A stretch of DNA of 64,000 nucleotides from Spirochaetota bacterium (GTDB taxonomy: Bacteria; Spirochaetota; UBA4802; UB4802): contig JBFLZD010000008.1 in NCBI GenBank assembly GCA_040756435.1, positions 1 through 64,000 of the forward strand. The letters run 5' to 3'. Below, in pieces: positions 44,583-54,357 of the stretch. The number at the start of each line of letters is the position of its first letter. Position 1 is the stretch's first letter. The position numbers were made by a program, and so were the translations under genes. The notes below the pieces were generated by a model, which saw only the letters and a program-made list of their open reading frames with translations, ran no database searches and had not been told where the DNA came from.

Positions 44583-45548
44583 ATGAAAATTAAAGATTTT
44601 TTGCAACTGACGTTTCAAGAATACGAAGGCAATCCCATTATAGCCCCACCCTTCCCTTCGCCGATAATTGCCGACCCAACGTTTGTACCATCCCAAGAGT
44701 CGCCTGATGGTAAATGGCATTTATTTGCACATTCTTTGATGGGAATTCATCATTTTGTTTCAGAAGATGGAATCCATTATACCAAGATGCCAAAGCATAC
44801 TATTCGCAATGCAATGCGTGCTTTTCTTTATTATGAAAACAACACCTACTATTTATACTACGAAAAAATTAAACCGTACATCTTATGGTATTCATGGCTA
44901 CCCCATACATGGTATTCATATATTGCAATGCGTTCTTCACAGGATTTATATTCCTGGAGTGATGAACAAACAATCTTAACACCTTCACTGCCCTGGCATA
45001 GCAATGAATATGGGGAATCTGTCAGCAATCCATGCCTGATTAAACACAAGCAATCATATTTTCTTTATTACAGCGCTGCATTAACTCACATTCAAGATTG
45101 TGGTTTCAATGAACCGCTGTATATTGGTCTGGCAAAAGCTTTAAATCCTGCAGGACCTTTTCAAAGTATTGCTCAACCAATCATGGAACCATCACGCTAT
45201 AACCGATGGTGCAATATTGGGTGCGGTTCATTTAAAGCTGTGAAAATGGATGATGGTTTTATTGGATTGCAGAACGGGATTTACTGGGATTATACTATAA
45301 ATCAGTCTGGATCAGCTATTTTAGTATATTCATCAAAAGATGGCATACATTACACTCTGTTAATGAAAAACCCGTTGTTGAAACCAGATATCAAAGAAGG
45401 TTCATATAAACGAAGCCATGTCTATGCATTTGATTTAAAACAGGTTGATAAAAAACAATGGTATCTGTATTTCAATGCCCGCAATAACTGGCACTGGTCA
45501 AAAGGGAAAGAACACATAGGGTTGCTGATAGGCAGCAAAAAGCGTTAA
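44583..45548 (+). CDS. Five-bladed beta-propeller glycoside hydrolase-like protein
   Basis: The protein has the repeated blade motifs of the GH32/43/130 beta-fructosidase-arabinanase superfamily: FEGNPII-like YEGNPIIAP, ADPTFVP, SEDGIHYTKMP, YYENNTYYLYYEK, SSQDLYSW and SSKDGIHYTLL. The early DP pair is the likely catalytic-type acid position, but the other two acids cannot be assigned safely, so substrate and activity are open. No signal peptide is visible. The start at 44583 has an AAGAG site; an ATG at 44550 lies inside the inverted octamer pair. The gene ends on the last bases of the serine acetyltransferase gene. Confidence 0.72.
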   Translation: MKIKDFLQLTFQEYEGNPIIAPPFPSPIIADPTFVPSQESPDGKWHLFAHSLMGIHHFVSEDGIHYTKMPKHTIRNAMRAFLYYENNTYYLYYEKIKPYILWYSWLPHTWYSYIAMRSSQDLYSWSDEQTILTPSLPWHSNEYGESVSNPCLIKHKQSYFLYYSAALTHIQDCGFNEPLYIGLAKALNPAGPFQSIAQPIMEPSRYNRWCNIGCGSFKAVKMDDGFIGLQNGIYWDYTINQSGSAILVYSSKDGIHYTLLMKNPLLKPDIKEGSYKRSHVYAFDLKQVDKKQWYLYFNARNNWHWSKGKEHIGLLIGSKKR

Positions 45549-46486
45549 ATACCGCCACCATTTTCAAAAAGCATCTCCATTGGCTTTTGCTGTAGCACAT
45601 GAGTCCCTGGTGGAACGCTTTCAGTTAACCATACATTACCACCTATAACTGATCCCTTGCCAATGGTCACTCTGCCTAAGATTGTTGCTCCTGAATATAT
45701 TATGACATCGTCTTCAACAATTGGGTGACGCGGTATTCCTTTAATGGGATTGCCGTTTTCATCAAGCGGGAAGCTTTTTGCACCCAAGGTAACACCCTGA
45801 TAGATACGAACATTGTTGCCAATAATTGTGGTTTCACCTATAACAACACCCGTTCCATGGTCTATGAAAAATTTTTCACCAATGGTAGCTCCGGGATGGA
45901 TATCAATCCCTGTCTGGGAATGAGCCATTTCGGTAATGATACGCGGAATGAGCGGCACATCCTGAACATACAGAGCATGAGCAATCCTATAATTAATCAT
46001 TGCCATTATGCTTGGATAGCAAAATATGGTTTCCCCATGGCTTTTGGCAGCGGGGTCACCTTCATAGGCTGCCTGTACATCTAAGGCAAGCATACGCCTA
46101 ATTTCTGGCAGCATATCCAAAAACTGAAACATAATCTTCCGTGAACGATGCTCACACTCAATGCAATCTATGGTTTCACCTTCGGCACATGAAAAACAAT
46201 ACCCCCGTTTTATCTGCTCTGTGAGCTTTCGCGCAATACTATCTATAGCTGAACCAATGTAATATTGCATGTTTTGTGGAGTGATTTCAGAATTGCCAAA
46301 ATAACCAGGAAACAGTACCAGCTTACATTCTTCTACAATGTCTGCCAGTTGAGGTATGGATGGCATGGGAATATCATGATTGGTACGGTGATATACCTTT
46401 TTATATGATTCAGGCTGGCATAGTGTCTTTACCACATGCTCTAAATGCTTTTGATAATCGCCGTTTTCAGATATGTCTTTAAACAT
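45545..46486 (-). CDS. Serine O-acetyltransferase (EpsC/CysE type)
   Basis: The enzyme makes O-acetylserine for cysteine synthesis. The left-handed beta-helix with hexapeptide repeats is in the C-terminal half, with DIHPGATIG, FIDHGTGVVIGETTIIG and VTLGAKSFP, including the catalytic histidines near HSQTGID. The N-terminal half is longer than in E. coli CysE, as in the EpsC form. Uniquely, a four-cysteine segment (CFSCAEGETIDCIECEH) sits near residue 100 and could bind zinc or an iron-sulfur cluster. A TTG at 46498 precedes the ATG at 46486 that I use. Confidence 0.9.
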   Translation of the reverse strand: MFKDISENGDYQKHLEHVVKTLCQPESYKKVYHRTNHDIPMPSIPQLADIVEECKLVLFPGYFGNSEITPQNMQYYIGSAIDSIARKLTEQIKRGYCFSCAEGETIDCIECEHRSRKIMFQFLDMLPEIRRMLALDVQAAYEGDPAAKSHGETIFCYPSIMAMINYRIAHALYVQDVPLIPRIITEMAHSQTGIDIHPGATIGEKFFIDHGTGVVIGETTIIGNNVRIYQGVTLGAKSFPLDENGNPIKGIPRHPIVEDDVIIYSGATILGRVTIGKGSVIGGNVWLTESVPPGTHVLQQKPMEMLFENGGGI

Positions 46487-46575
46487 AGCATGTAACAAAA
46501 TTATTGATTAATATAATACCACTCAGGTAGTAATTATATCACATTCAATAAACTTATCCAGAATATTACAATATA

Positions 46576-47175
46576 CTATCGCACAAGATTTTCAATTATC
46601 TGCTCTTTTATTTTTTTATTATATTCAGCATAATCAAATGCATCAGGATCAATAATATACTGAATGATAAGCCCCTGTACAAACGCCACTATCATTGTTG
46701 CGGTATATTCTACATCGACATCTTTAAATACTTTTTTTTCAATTCCTTCCTTTATTATTTTGGAACACTCGGCACGATAACTTTGATATAGTTTAACGTT
46801 GGCTTTACGCATTCGTTCATTATGATTGAGCTGCGTCCAGAAATCAATTAATACATGAAAATATTCCTTTTCACGCTCAACCAGATGAAAAGCTTCATCC
46901 ATAAAAATAATTAATTTTTCTTTTGGGTCATCTGTTTGTTCCAATGCTTTTGCTAAATAGAAGCTTAAATTTTCATTCATGACACGCAACACTGATACCA
47001 GCAGGTCATCTTTGTTTTTAAAATAGTAATGGACTAAACCAGTGGACAACCCTGCTTCTTTTGCAATATCACGAACGGTAAAATTATAATAACCTTTTCT
47101 GCTGACAACCTTATAGGCAGCTTTGGTCAACTGATTCCTGCGTACTTCAATGATATTAACATTTTTCTTTTTCAT
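46576..47175 (-). CDS. TetR-family transcriptional regulator 1
   Basis: An N-terminal TetR helix-turn-helix (TKAAYKVVSRKGYYNFTVRDIAKEAGLSTGLVHYYFKNKDDLL) is followed by a helical ligand domain of about 130 residues. The domain is BetI-like in size, but its target is unknown. The first ATG at 47175 follows an AAGG site better than the GTG at 47181. An octamer ACTATCGC lies across its stop codon. A second TetR gene lies immediately upstream in the same direction. Confidence 0.88.
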   Translation of the reverse strand: MKKKNVNIIEVRRNQLTKAAYKVVSRKGYYNFTVRDIAKEAGLSTGLVHYYFKNKDDLLVSVLRVMNENLSFYLAKALEQTDDPKEKLIIFMDEAFHLVEREKEYFHVLIDFWTQLNHNERMRKANVKLYQSYRAECSKIIKEGIEKKVFKDVDVEYTATMIVAFVQGLIIQYIIDPDAFDYAEYNKKIKEQIIENLVR

Positions 47176-47263
47176 TGGCACTTAACCTTTCAACAATGTA
47201 TTAATAATTAATTCTTGCCATTAATTATTCCTAAATGTGGAAATTTGAACAAAATATAAAATA

Positions 47264-47299
47264 GTATACACCCCCGCCACCGAAGGTGGGGGTGTATAC
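47264..47299. repeat. 36-bp interspersed palindromic element, copy 2
   Basis: Arms GTATACACCCCC and GGGGGTGTATAC, with inner CACC/GGTG, form a strong hairpin. It lies after the upstream TetR gene and has a T-rich tail on the minus strand, so it may terminate that transcript. A similar 36-bp copy lies at 6299. Confidence 0.82.
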
Positions 47300-47354
47300 T
47301 AGTATTCATTACGAAATTTTTTAAGGAATTATTATTGAATTCTTGCATATTTTT

Positions 47355-48020
47355 TTATTTTGGCATCAAAGCATTTTTAATAAAATCCATAACACCTTTC
47401 ACAATTCGTTCATCATCACTCAAAGCATCCTGACCAATAAAAAGTTTGAGGCGTTCTTTGAAATATTCAGAAGTATAAGAAAATTGGGTCAACACCAGAA
47501 TATTATCAATACATAATGAAACAACATTAATATCTATATCCTGTCGCACAATGCCCTCTCGTTTGGCTGCTTCTAATTCATGGCGATAAAATTCAATGGT
47601 AATATATTCAATGGTTTTTGAAAGACGTGGAGTCAGATGCGAAAGTCCTTCTGATGTTATATCAAGGTAAACCTGATGTATTTCAGGGTATTCCCGAGCA
47701 AACTTTTGAGCAGCCCTTACCAGTTCTTCTATTTTTTCATAGAAATTTTTATTTTTAAGGCTAACTGATCCCAAAACTTTTTCAAGCAGCTTATACGCCT
47801 CATTGACTACAGTAAGTAAAAGATCTTCTTTGCTTTCAAAATAATTATACATTGAACCAATACTGATGCCTGCCTTTCTGGCAATAATATTGATATTAGC
47901 CCCTTTAAATCCATTTTTTGCAAATTCCTGTGTGGCAATTGTTATAATACGTTCACGTTTTTCGGCAGAAATTTTTTCAAAAGTATCTTTATGATGTTTT
48001 TTTGTAGTTGTTGCTACCAT
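47355..48020 (-). CDS. TetR-family transcriptional regulator 2
   Basis: The N-terminal winged helix reads ITIATQEFAKNGFKGANINIIARKAGISIGSMYNYFESKEDLL, followed by a helical effector domain. It probably controls a target elsewhere. The frame extends upstream to 48083, but a GGAG site precedes the ATG at 48020 (MVATTTKKHH). The two TetR genes are separated by 180 bp with a strong palindrome, so each likely has its own promoter or they are separated by the hairpin. Confidence 0.88.
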   Translation of the reverse strand: MVATTTKKHHKDTFEKISAEKRERIITIATQEFAKNGFKGANINIIARKAGISIGSMYNYFESKEDLLLTVVNEAYKLLEKVLGSVSLKNKNFYEKIEELVRAAQKFAREYPEIHQVYLDITSEGLSHLTPRLSKTIEYITIEFYRHELEAAKREGIVRQDIDINVVSLCIDNILVLTQFSYTSEYFKERLKLFIGQDALSDDERIVKGVMDFIKNALMPK

Positions 48021-48238
48021 TGTTATACTCCATTGCCAGCTTTTGTTTATAGCACAATGCTTAATAATTAATTTATTCGTCAACCAATTTTACAAAGTAA
48101 ATTATTTTATCCATTTTGGCAAGAAAATTATTATAATCAAAATAATCTATTTATACAATATGAGGTGACAATCTATAACACAGATGATTACAGTAAAAAA
48201 GCAATTATTTCATGGTAAGATATTATTTTATACCGTAT

Positions 48239-49444
48239 CTACAATGATCCCCAATACGATATATTAGTACCCTTCATATGGATATATTCTTTCCTGTTAC
48301 ATATGAGATAGTTACTGTCATCAAGACCGTGCAATACATTGCGCAGCAGCTTAAAATTCTTCATATGGTTTTCAGTAATGGTTGCTGAAAGTTTAATTTC
48401 CACAGGTACCATTTTCATGTTACGCTCTATAAGAAGATCTACTTCCCATATATTTTTGTTATTAATAAACGATAGTTCTGGCCTTTCACCATGATGGTAA
48501 AAACTTTTAACAAATTCAGAAACAACAAACGTTTCAAATATCTGGCCTGATAGTGGACCCCTCATCAGCGCTTCCCTATCCCGTATTCCAGTTAAATGTA
48601 CAGCAAGTCCCGTATCAAGAAAATATATTTTTGCGGACTTAATAAGCCTTTTTCCTATATTAGCATAATATGGTTTTAGCAGGTATATTATAAAACTGGA
48701 TTCCAGCACTGATATCCACCGCTTCACTGTGGGTACTGATACTCCTAAATCGCTGGCTAATGATGACAAATTAAGGATTGTTCCTGTTCTTGCTGCAAGA
48801 AGCATAAGCATTTTCGTAAAAGTATTAATATCTCCAATATTATAAACCAGTGATAAATCTCTTTCTATATATGTCTGTATATATGAATTATACCATATTC
48901 TGCGGTTTATAGTAGGATTGCATACAAGCTCAGGATATGTTCCCCTGAGCAAAACATTGCCTAAATCTTCATCACAGGGAATATTATGTGTAATTGACGT
49001 AAACCACTCATCCCAAGTGGGATAAATCCTGCCATGTATTTCTGAATGTGAAAACGGGAGTAGATGGAAAACAGCAGTTCTACCAGCTAATGATTCTGAA
49101 ACATTCTTCATCAGTGTGAATTGACTGGAACCGGTTAAAAACCACTGTCCAGGGGATCGGTCATCATCAATTCTGCGTTTTATATAAGTAAGCAAATGGG
49201 GGGCATATTGAATTTCATCAATGATTATTGGTGGCATATTATTTTGAATAAAATCGCGGGGATCTTCAAGTGCCCATAAACGTATGTCGGCTTCATCTAA
49301 TGATATAAATTTTGCTTTGTCCGAAAATAAATTTTTAAGTAATGTAGTTTTGCCTGATTGTCGTGGTCCTGTAAGGAGTAATGCAGGAAACGTGGTACTT
49401 GCCTCTTTTAGTAGGTATTCCAGCTGACGATTTTTATATATCAT
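48239..49444 (-). CDS. AAA-type ATPase with a DUF4143 domain
   Basis: Walker A LLTGPRQSGKTTLLKNLF and Walker B IIIDEIQYAPHLL are followed by the C-terminal DUF4143 region, with VSVPTVKRWISVLESSFIIYLLKPYY and a late nuclease-like EVDLLIERNMKMVPVEIK segment. Such proteins are common, strain-variable ATPases of unknown target. The ORF begins with TTG at 49480, but that TTGACA is itself a good -35 (49480-49475). I therefore place the start at the ATG at 49444. Confidence 0.88.
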   Translation of the reverse strand: MIYKNRQLEYLLKEASTTFPALLLTGPRQSGKTTLLKNLFSDKAKFISLDEADIRLWALEDPRDFIQNNMPPIIIDEIQYAPHLLTYIKRRIDDDRSPGQWFLTGSSQFTLMKNVSESLAGRTAVFHLLPFSHSEIHGRIYPTWDEWFTSITHNIPCDEDLGNVLLRGTYPELVCNPTINRRIWYNSYIQTYIERDLSLVYNIGDINTFTKMLMLLAARTGTILNLSSLASDLGVSVPTVKRWISVLESSFIIYLLKPYYANIGKRLIKSAKIYFLDTGLAVHLTGIRDREALMRGPLSGQIFETFVVSEFVKSFYHHGERPELSFINNKNIWEVDLLIERNMKMVPVEIKLSATITENHMKNFKLLRNVLHGLDDSNYLICNRKEYIHMKGTNISYWGSL

Positions 49445-49503
49445 ATGGACTAATTTAACATGATTAATTAAATTTGTCAATTATTTTTAGTATTGTAAAT
49501 GGT

Positions 49504-50568
49504 TTATTGAAATAAGCTTTCAATAAAATCCATCAAGCAATGCTTCATGGAAAGGTCACACTGTAACTGTGGTATGATTTCTTTAGCATTGTTAACATGC
49601 TGGAAAATAAGCTGCTTGACGTGTTCTGTTGCACCACTTTTCTGTATATATTCTTTAATGGACTGTATATCCTCTTTACTTTTTTGCTTCTTTTTAAACA
49701 TGGTCATAAACTGCTCTTTAACGGTATTATCCGGCAAAAGTTGTAAGGTCTTTTGCACCAGTACGGTATACTTACCTTCTTCAATATCCGAAATTGCTGA
49801 TTTACCACTATCCTCTTCACTACCAAATACACCAATAATATCGTCACGCATCTGAAATGCAAAGCCTGCTGCATATCCGGCAATCTCCAATTTTTGCATT
49901 TCATCATTGTTGCTGCCACCAGCAAGAATGTATCCTAACCTAAGTGGCCCTGACACTGTATAATGTGCTGTTTTCATTGAGGCAATTGTGTGCGGTATAT
50001 CATCATCCATGCGTATTGGATTAGACCATATAATATCAAGCATCTGTCCCAGCGCTGTTCGTTCATATATCACCGCAAACTCACGTAAAAATGAAGACAT
50101 ACACGCAGCGTTTAATCCTGAAATCATCTCCACTGCATTGCTCATGAGTACATCAGCCAGAACTATTGCCACCCATGAGCCAATATGTTCGTTATACGTA
50201 TTAAAAGAACTATCGCACACTTTATGAAATGCTGGTTTGCCACGGCGCATTATGGCTCCATCAATGATGTCATCCTGAATTAATAAAAATGCATGCATGC
50301 ACTCAAGGGAGGCTGCCACCGGAATTACTGATTGAATGTCCAGGCTATCCCCACCGTAACCCAAGTATGACAAAAGTAACAAAAGGGGGCGTATGCGCTT
50401 GCCATCACGAGTACAATATTCTTTAAGAAGGCTGTAAGCCAGCATTATATCGGGATTATGCGCCGATAGTTCCTTAGAAGAGTAAAACGTATATATGTAC
50501 TCATTGATGATAGGTACATAGGTGCGTGAGAAGTCAGCAAATGACATGTATTCATTTTTTTTTGACAT
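49504..50568 (-). CDS. Polyprenyl (geranylgeranyl-type) diphosphate synthase
   Basis: An all-helical trans-prenyltransferase that condenses isopentenyl diphosphate with allylic diphosphates for quinone tails or carrier lipids. The first aspartate-rich motif is complete in IQDDIIDGAIMRRG. The second reads QMRDDIIGVFG, ending in glycine, as seen in several GGPP synthases. KTAHYTVSGPLRLG is the typical mid segment. At 354 residues it is long for the family. Product chain length cannot be fixed here. Confidence 0.92.
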   Translation of the reverse strand: MSKKNEYMSFADFSRTYVPIINEYIYTFYSSKELSAHNPDIMLAYSLLKEYCTRDGKRIRPLLLLLSYLGYGGDSLDIQSVIPVAASLECMHAFLLIQDDIIDGAIMRRGKPAFHKVCDSSFNTYNEHIGSWVAIVLADVLMSNAVEMISGLNAACMSSFLREFAVIYERTALGQMLDIIWSNPIRMDDDIPHTIASMKTAHYTVSGPLRLGYILAGGSNNDEMQKLEIAGYAAGFAFQMRDDIIGVFGSEEDSGKSAISDIEEGKYTVLVQKTLQLLPDNTVKEQFMTMFKKKQKSKEDIQSIKEYIQKSGATEHVKQLIFQHVNNAKEIIPQLQCDLSMKHCLMDFIESLFQ

Positions 50569-50620
50569 AACAATTCCATTTGATAGATTGGGTTGTGATT
50601 GTCAAACCAGTTTTAACTAT

Positions 50621-50649
50621 TTGACATAGAGCAATTGCATCTATACTAT
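50621..50649 (+). promoter_or_regulatory. Promoter of hisF
   Basis: TTGACA at 50621-50626, with TATACT at 50642 or TACTAT at 50644-50649 (spacing 15 or 17), ahead of the hisF ATG. Confidence 0.5.
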
Positions 50650-50684
50650 TTAATTATACAATTTATTATTCAGGATAACACAGT

Positions 50685-51443
50685 ATGTTAGCCAAACGAA
50701 TTATCCCCTGCCTGGACGTCAAAGATGGGCGTGTAGTTAAAGGCGTAAATTTTGTTAATCTACAAGATGCAGGTGATCCTGTTCATAACGGCATGTTTTA
50801 TGACCAGGAAGGAGCTGATGAACTGGTATTCCTTGACATTACCGCTTCAAGCGACAGGCGTGCCATTATATTAAAGATGGTAAAGGATGTTGCTGAAACG
50901 GTGAATATCCCTTTTACCGTTGGTGGTGGCATCAGAACTGTTGATGACGTCAGAATGATTTTGGAAAATGGTGCTGATAAGGTGTCTATCAACACACAGG
51001 CAGTACAACAACCAGAATTAATCACTGAATGTGCACAGCGTTTTGGTTCACAATGTATAGTGGTTGCAATTGATGCAAAACGAAACAATGGCGGATGGAA
51101 CGTATACCTTCATGGGGGAAGAACTAAAACCGATATTGATGCTATACAATGGGCTAAACAGGTTGAAGACTTAGGAGCAGGCGAAATTTTGCTTACCAGT
51201 ATGGACCGCGATGGAACCAGGCTTGGCTATGATTTGGAACTTACACAAAAAGTTGCCGAATCAGTTACCATTCCTGTGATAGCCTCTGGCGGTGTTGGTA
51301 CGCTTGAACATTTATATGAGGGATTTGCAATTGGAAAGGCTGATGCTGTGTTAGCGGCCTCAATATTTCACTATAGAGAATATAGCATTAAACAGGCAAA
51401 AGATTATCTGGCCAGGCGTGGCATTCCCGTACGACCAGTGTAA
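50685..51443 (+). CDS. hisF: Imidazole glycerol phosphate synthase subunit HisF
   Basis: HisF is the cyclase subunit in histidine synthesis; it joins PRFAR with ammonia to form IGP and AICAR. The (beta-alpha)8 barrel carries [12 protein letters not shown] with the first catalytic aspartate, [10 protein letters not shown] with the second, [13 protein letters not shown], and [11 protein letters not shown]. The length (252) is normal. No other his genes are adjacent, so it is isolated from the operon found in many bacteria. Confidence 0.97.
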   Translation: MLAKRIIPCLDVKDGRVVKGVNFVNLQDAGDPVHNGMFYDQEGADELVFLDITASSDRRAIILKMVKDVAETVNIPFTVGGGIRTVDDVRMILENGADKVSINTQAVQQPELITECAQRFGSQCIVVAIDAKRNNGGWNVYLHGGRTKTDIDAIQWAKQVEDLGAGEILLTSMDRDGTRLGYDLELTQKVAESVTIPVIASGGVGTLEHLYEGFAIGKADAVLAASIFHYREYSIKQAKDYLARRGIPVRPV

Positions 51444-51444
51444 A

Positions 51445-52527
51445 CTATTTTGCCCACAGCAGTAGATACAGAATACCCATTAAAATGCCAAATGCCAGTA
51501 AAAGAATGGCTATGAGCACATAATTGGGTTTTACTTCTTCTTCTGCAGGCTGGACAGTAGCAGCATAAGCAGGGTCAAGTGCCACCTTAATATTTTCTTC
51601 TTCCTCATCAATATCAACAACAATACCCTTAGCAATTAAACCGTACACTTTATAGCCCTTTTGAGGAATGGATTTAACATACGTTATACGGGCAGGAATT
51701 GGTTTAAATGTTTCATTTTCATATGCTTTCAAAGCCTGTGCTACTTTTACTGCCTGAGGATTGGTATCAATAATGGATATCATGACTCTATCGCCAGGTG
51801 CCAGTTTAGAGATATGCTTTCCTTTTATGGGCGATAATATCAAAGCTGATTTAATAATAAGCTTAACCCCATCTACACCCACCTGCGGTGCATACTCAGT
51901 TTCGGCAGTTGCAGCTGGCTGTGTTTCTGGCTTTTTGACTTGCTCACCATCAACTATGTCACTTTTTAATTTAGGAATTGTAGCTGAATGTAACTCCATA
52001 GCAAGAGATGAAGTTGGCTGATATACAACAAGTGAATCAACCCTTTTCAATGCCAGTGTTTCCTGTATGAGCTTTCTGAAAAGGTTATCAATGGCTATCT
52101 CATTTTTTAATTCAATATTGCGGGCTAATTCATTTAATAGTACAATATCAAGGCTTTTGATTATTTTGTCACGAAAGGTTTTTGCTAAAATCTGGTCGTA
52201 GTCACCTTTCTGCATTAGCTCTGCTATCTCTTTTTCAAAAACTATCCAGTCCCATTCGGGGTTAATGTTTTGTAAAGTATATGACGGCGATAGAATAAGT
52301 GTTAAACCTGAAATAATTTTATATATATGATTAAAAAAAAGTAAAAATGCACCAAACATGGTGGAAGATGCAAATCGTACTTTAATGGCATACAGATCAT
52401 TATAGTTGCCCGCTACCATCTGGCGAGCTTTATCCATATCCCCATGAGTATAATGGAGTGCTATATTTATCTTTTTTGTTTGTTCTGAAAGATGCTGATA
52501 TGCTTTCTCATTTTCTCCCATGAGCAT
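51445..52527 (-). CDS. Membrane-anchored protein of unknown function
   Basis: The 360-residue protein has helical N-terminal regions, a linker with acidic and glutamine-rich stretches (PAATAETEYAP, QPAEEE) and one C-terminal membrane helix (PNYVLIAILLLAFGILMGILYLLLW). A beta-rich middle region (about 215-310) resembles a flagellar or secretion-related fold only loosely. I recognise no named family. It is followed by the receiver gene upstream in the same direction, with a 20-bp gap. Confidence 0.68.
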   Translation of the reverse strand: MLMGENEKAYQHLSEQTKKINIALHYTHGDMDKARQMVAGNYNDLYAIKVRFASSTMFGAFLLFFNHIYKIISGLTLILSPSYTLQNINPEWDWIVFEKEIAELMQKGDYDQILAKTFRDKIIKSLDIVLLNELARNIELKNEIAIDNLFRKLIQETLALKRVDSLVVYQPTSSLAMELHSATIPKLKSDIVDGEQVKKPETQPAATAETEYAPQVGVDGVKLIIKSALILSPIKGKHISKLAPGDRVMISIIDTNPQAVKVAQALKAYENETFKPIPARITYVKSIPQKGYKVYGLIAKGIVVDIDEEEENIKVALDPAYAATVQPAEEEVKPNYVLIAILLLAFGILMGILYLLLWAK

Positions 52528-52547
52528 AAACCCTTATGGATATTATA

Positions 52548-52988
52548 TTATTTTTTTTGCAACGCTGCCTTAACACGTTCCAGAATAGTTCCCCTCTGGA
52601 TTGGCTTCAATATAAAATCAGCAGCACCCATTTTCAATAAATCAGCAAGAACACCTTTTGTGGTTTCATCACTGATAAATACAATTTTTGCCTTGGGTTT
52701 CTTCTGGCTCAACTCATACATTAAAGCATACCCATCTAACTTTGGCATATCAAGATCGGTTGTAATAAGGTCAAGGTCAGCAGCAAGTGAATCATACAAT
52801 TTTAATGCTTCTGCACCATTAGTGGCAGCAGCTATAACCTCATACCCTTCCGATTCTAAAATCTGAATTATTTGCTTACGATGAAATTCTTTATCTTCAA
52901 CTACCATCACCTTATATGGTATACCATTAGGCTTTATACCATCAGGTTTTTTTGGATTAATTGCCGGAAAATCATGTGGACTTTTCAT
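52548..52988 (-). CDS. Single-domain response regulator (CheY-like)
   Basis: A stand-alone receiver domain of 146 residues with an N-terminal tail. Acidic pair and phospho-acceptor aspartate: VVEDKEF and ITTDLDMPKLDGYAL. The conserved threonine/serine position reads FISDE and the switch lysine is in FILKPIQ. It probably relays from an unlinked kinase, maybe the hybrid kinase at 29699, to the membrane protein gene just downstream. Confidence 0.9.
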   Translation of the reverse strand: MKSPHDFPAINPKKPDGIKPNGIPYKVMVVEDKEFHRKQIIQILESEGYEVIAAATNGAEALKLYDSLAADLDLITTDLDMPKLDGYALMYELSQKKPKAKIVFISDETTKGVLADLLKMGAADFILKPIQRGTILERVKAALQKK

Positions 52989-53036
52989 GTATCGTTACCT
53001 CTTCGTTACAAACTTAATACAAGCTATTAAAATTGT

Positions 53037-54137
53037 CTAAATTTCAATCAATTCATATTCCTCATCACCAGCACCAAGGGATGCTGCATAGGTAAAAAGA
53101 TATTTCCACTGCACCGGGTAAAGTGCTGTAATATTATCCTTTGATTCATCCTTACCAGATATACGGGAACCTGGCAATGGCATTGCCTTATTTATAAGGT
53201 CTACTGACGCCCTGTCAATAGCAATGGGATCAGTTGAAGCCAGAATACCAATATTTGGAACAATAGGAGTATCATTCCAGTAACAACAATCACATTCAGG
53301 AGACACATTCATAATAAAATTGAAAAATGCAATCTTATTTTTCTTTAGTTGCATAAATGCGTTTACATACTCTGCTGTACGTTCAAATAAAGCAGTTGCA
53401 TCTGTTTTCCACACTACCGGGATTGCATTATAAATACAGATAACCGTACATTCACCACACCCAAAACATTTATTACTGTCAATAAATGCTTTTTTATTAT
53501 CATCAAATGAAATAGCAAATGCAGGGCATCTCTTGATGCATGCTCCACAGGATGTGCATAAAGCCTGTTTAACCTTAGGTTTTAAATCCGAATGCAATGA
53601 CTGTTTCATGGAAGGTGGTGCACATCCCATGGCTATATTTTTTATTGCACCGCCAAAACCATACAATTCATGTCCTTTTACATGGCTTACCACTATCATA
53701 GCATCAGCATCATGAATAGCAGAGGCCACTTTGACACTTGAATACCATTTGCCGGAAGCGGGTATTTCCTTAAAATCGTTACCACGCAAACCATCGGCAA
53801 TGATAACAGGTGCCCCACAGGAAAATATAGAAAAACCGTTCATCTCGGCATTTTTCAGATGATCTATTGCATTGCTCCGTGAACCGCGATATAATGTATT
53901 GGCATCTGTAACAAAAGGATTTGCCTTTAAATCTTTAACGCAATCTACAAAAGCACGTATGATGGCAGGTGGCAAATATGCAATATTACCATATTCACCA
54001 AAATGGGTTTTTATTGCCACAAAATCTTTTTCATTAATAATTGAGTTAACTTCCAGTTTATAGAACAATTTTTTAATTTTGCTACTAATATTTTCGCGGC
54101 TACTCATATGCATATCAATAAAATATACTTTTGCCAT
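53037..54137 (-). CDS. DUF362 protein with two 4Fe-4S sites
   Basis: The N-terminal and C-terminal parts form the DUF362 domain (KTHFGEYGNIAYLPP, VVSHVKGHELYGFGGAIKNIAMGCAPPSMK). The middle holds a ferredoxin insertion: CTSCGACIKRCP and CFGCGECTVIC. Members are probably iron-sulfur proteins of electron transfer or repair; the exact role is unknown. A GGTAGG ribosome site precedes the ATG. Confidence 0.9.
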   Translation of the reverse strand: MAKVYFIDMHMSSRENISSKIKKLFYKLEVNSIINEKDFVAIKTHFGEYGNIAYLPPAIIRAFVDCVKDLKANPFVTDANTLYRGSRSNAIDHLKNAEMNGFSIFSCGAPVIIADGLRGNDFKEIPASGKWYSSVKVASAIHDADAMIVVSHVKGHELYGFGGAIKNIAMGCAPPSMKQSLHSDLKPKVKQALCTSCGACIKRCPAFAISFDDNKKAFIDSNKCFGCGECTVICIYNAIPVVWKTDATALFERTAEYVNAFMQLKKNKIAFFNFIMNVSPECDCCYWNDTPIVPNIGILASTDPIAIDRASVDLINKAMPLPGSRISGKDESKDNITALYPVQWKYLFTYAASLGAGDEEYELIEI

Positions 54138-54357
54138 ACCTACCTCTTTTTTTAATTCAGTTATTATTTATAGATTTAGCTAAATTGTCAATAATACTTT
54201 TTTATTACAATAATAGCTCTTTTAAATAATTACTCAAAAGATTACAATAGCCGATAGTAACTGAAGAATAAATTATTGACATGATGTATTAATTTTCTTG
54301 CAATATTACTGTAGATATGTATAGTTTTACCATATTGTTACCCTTGGGGGGAAAACA

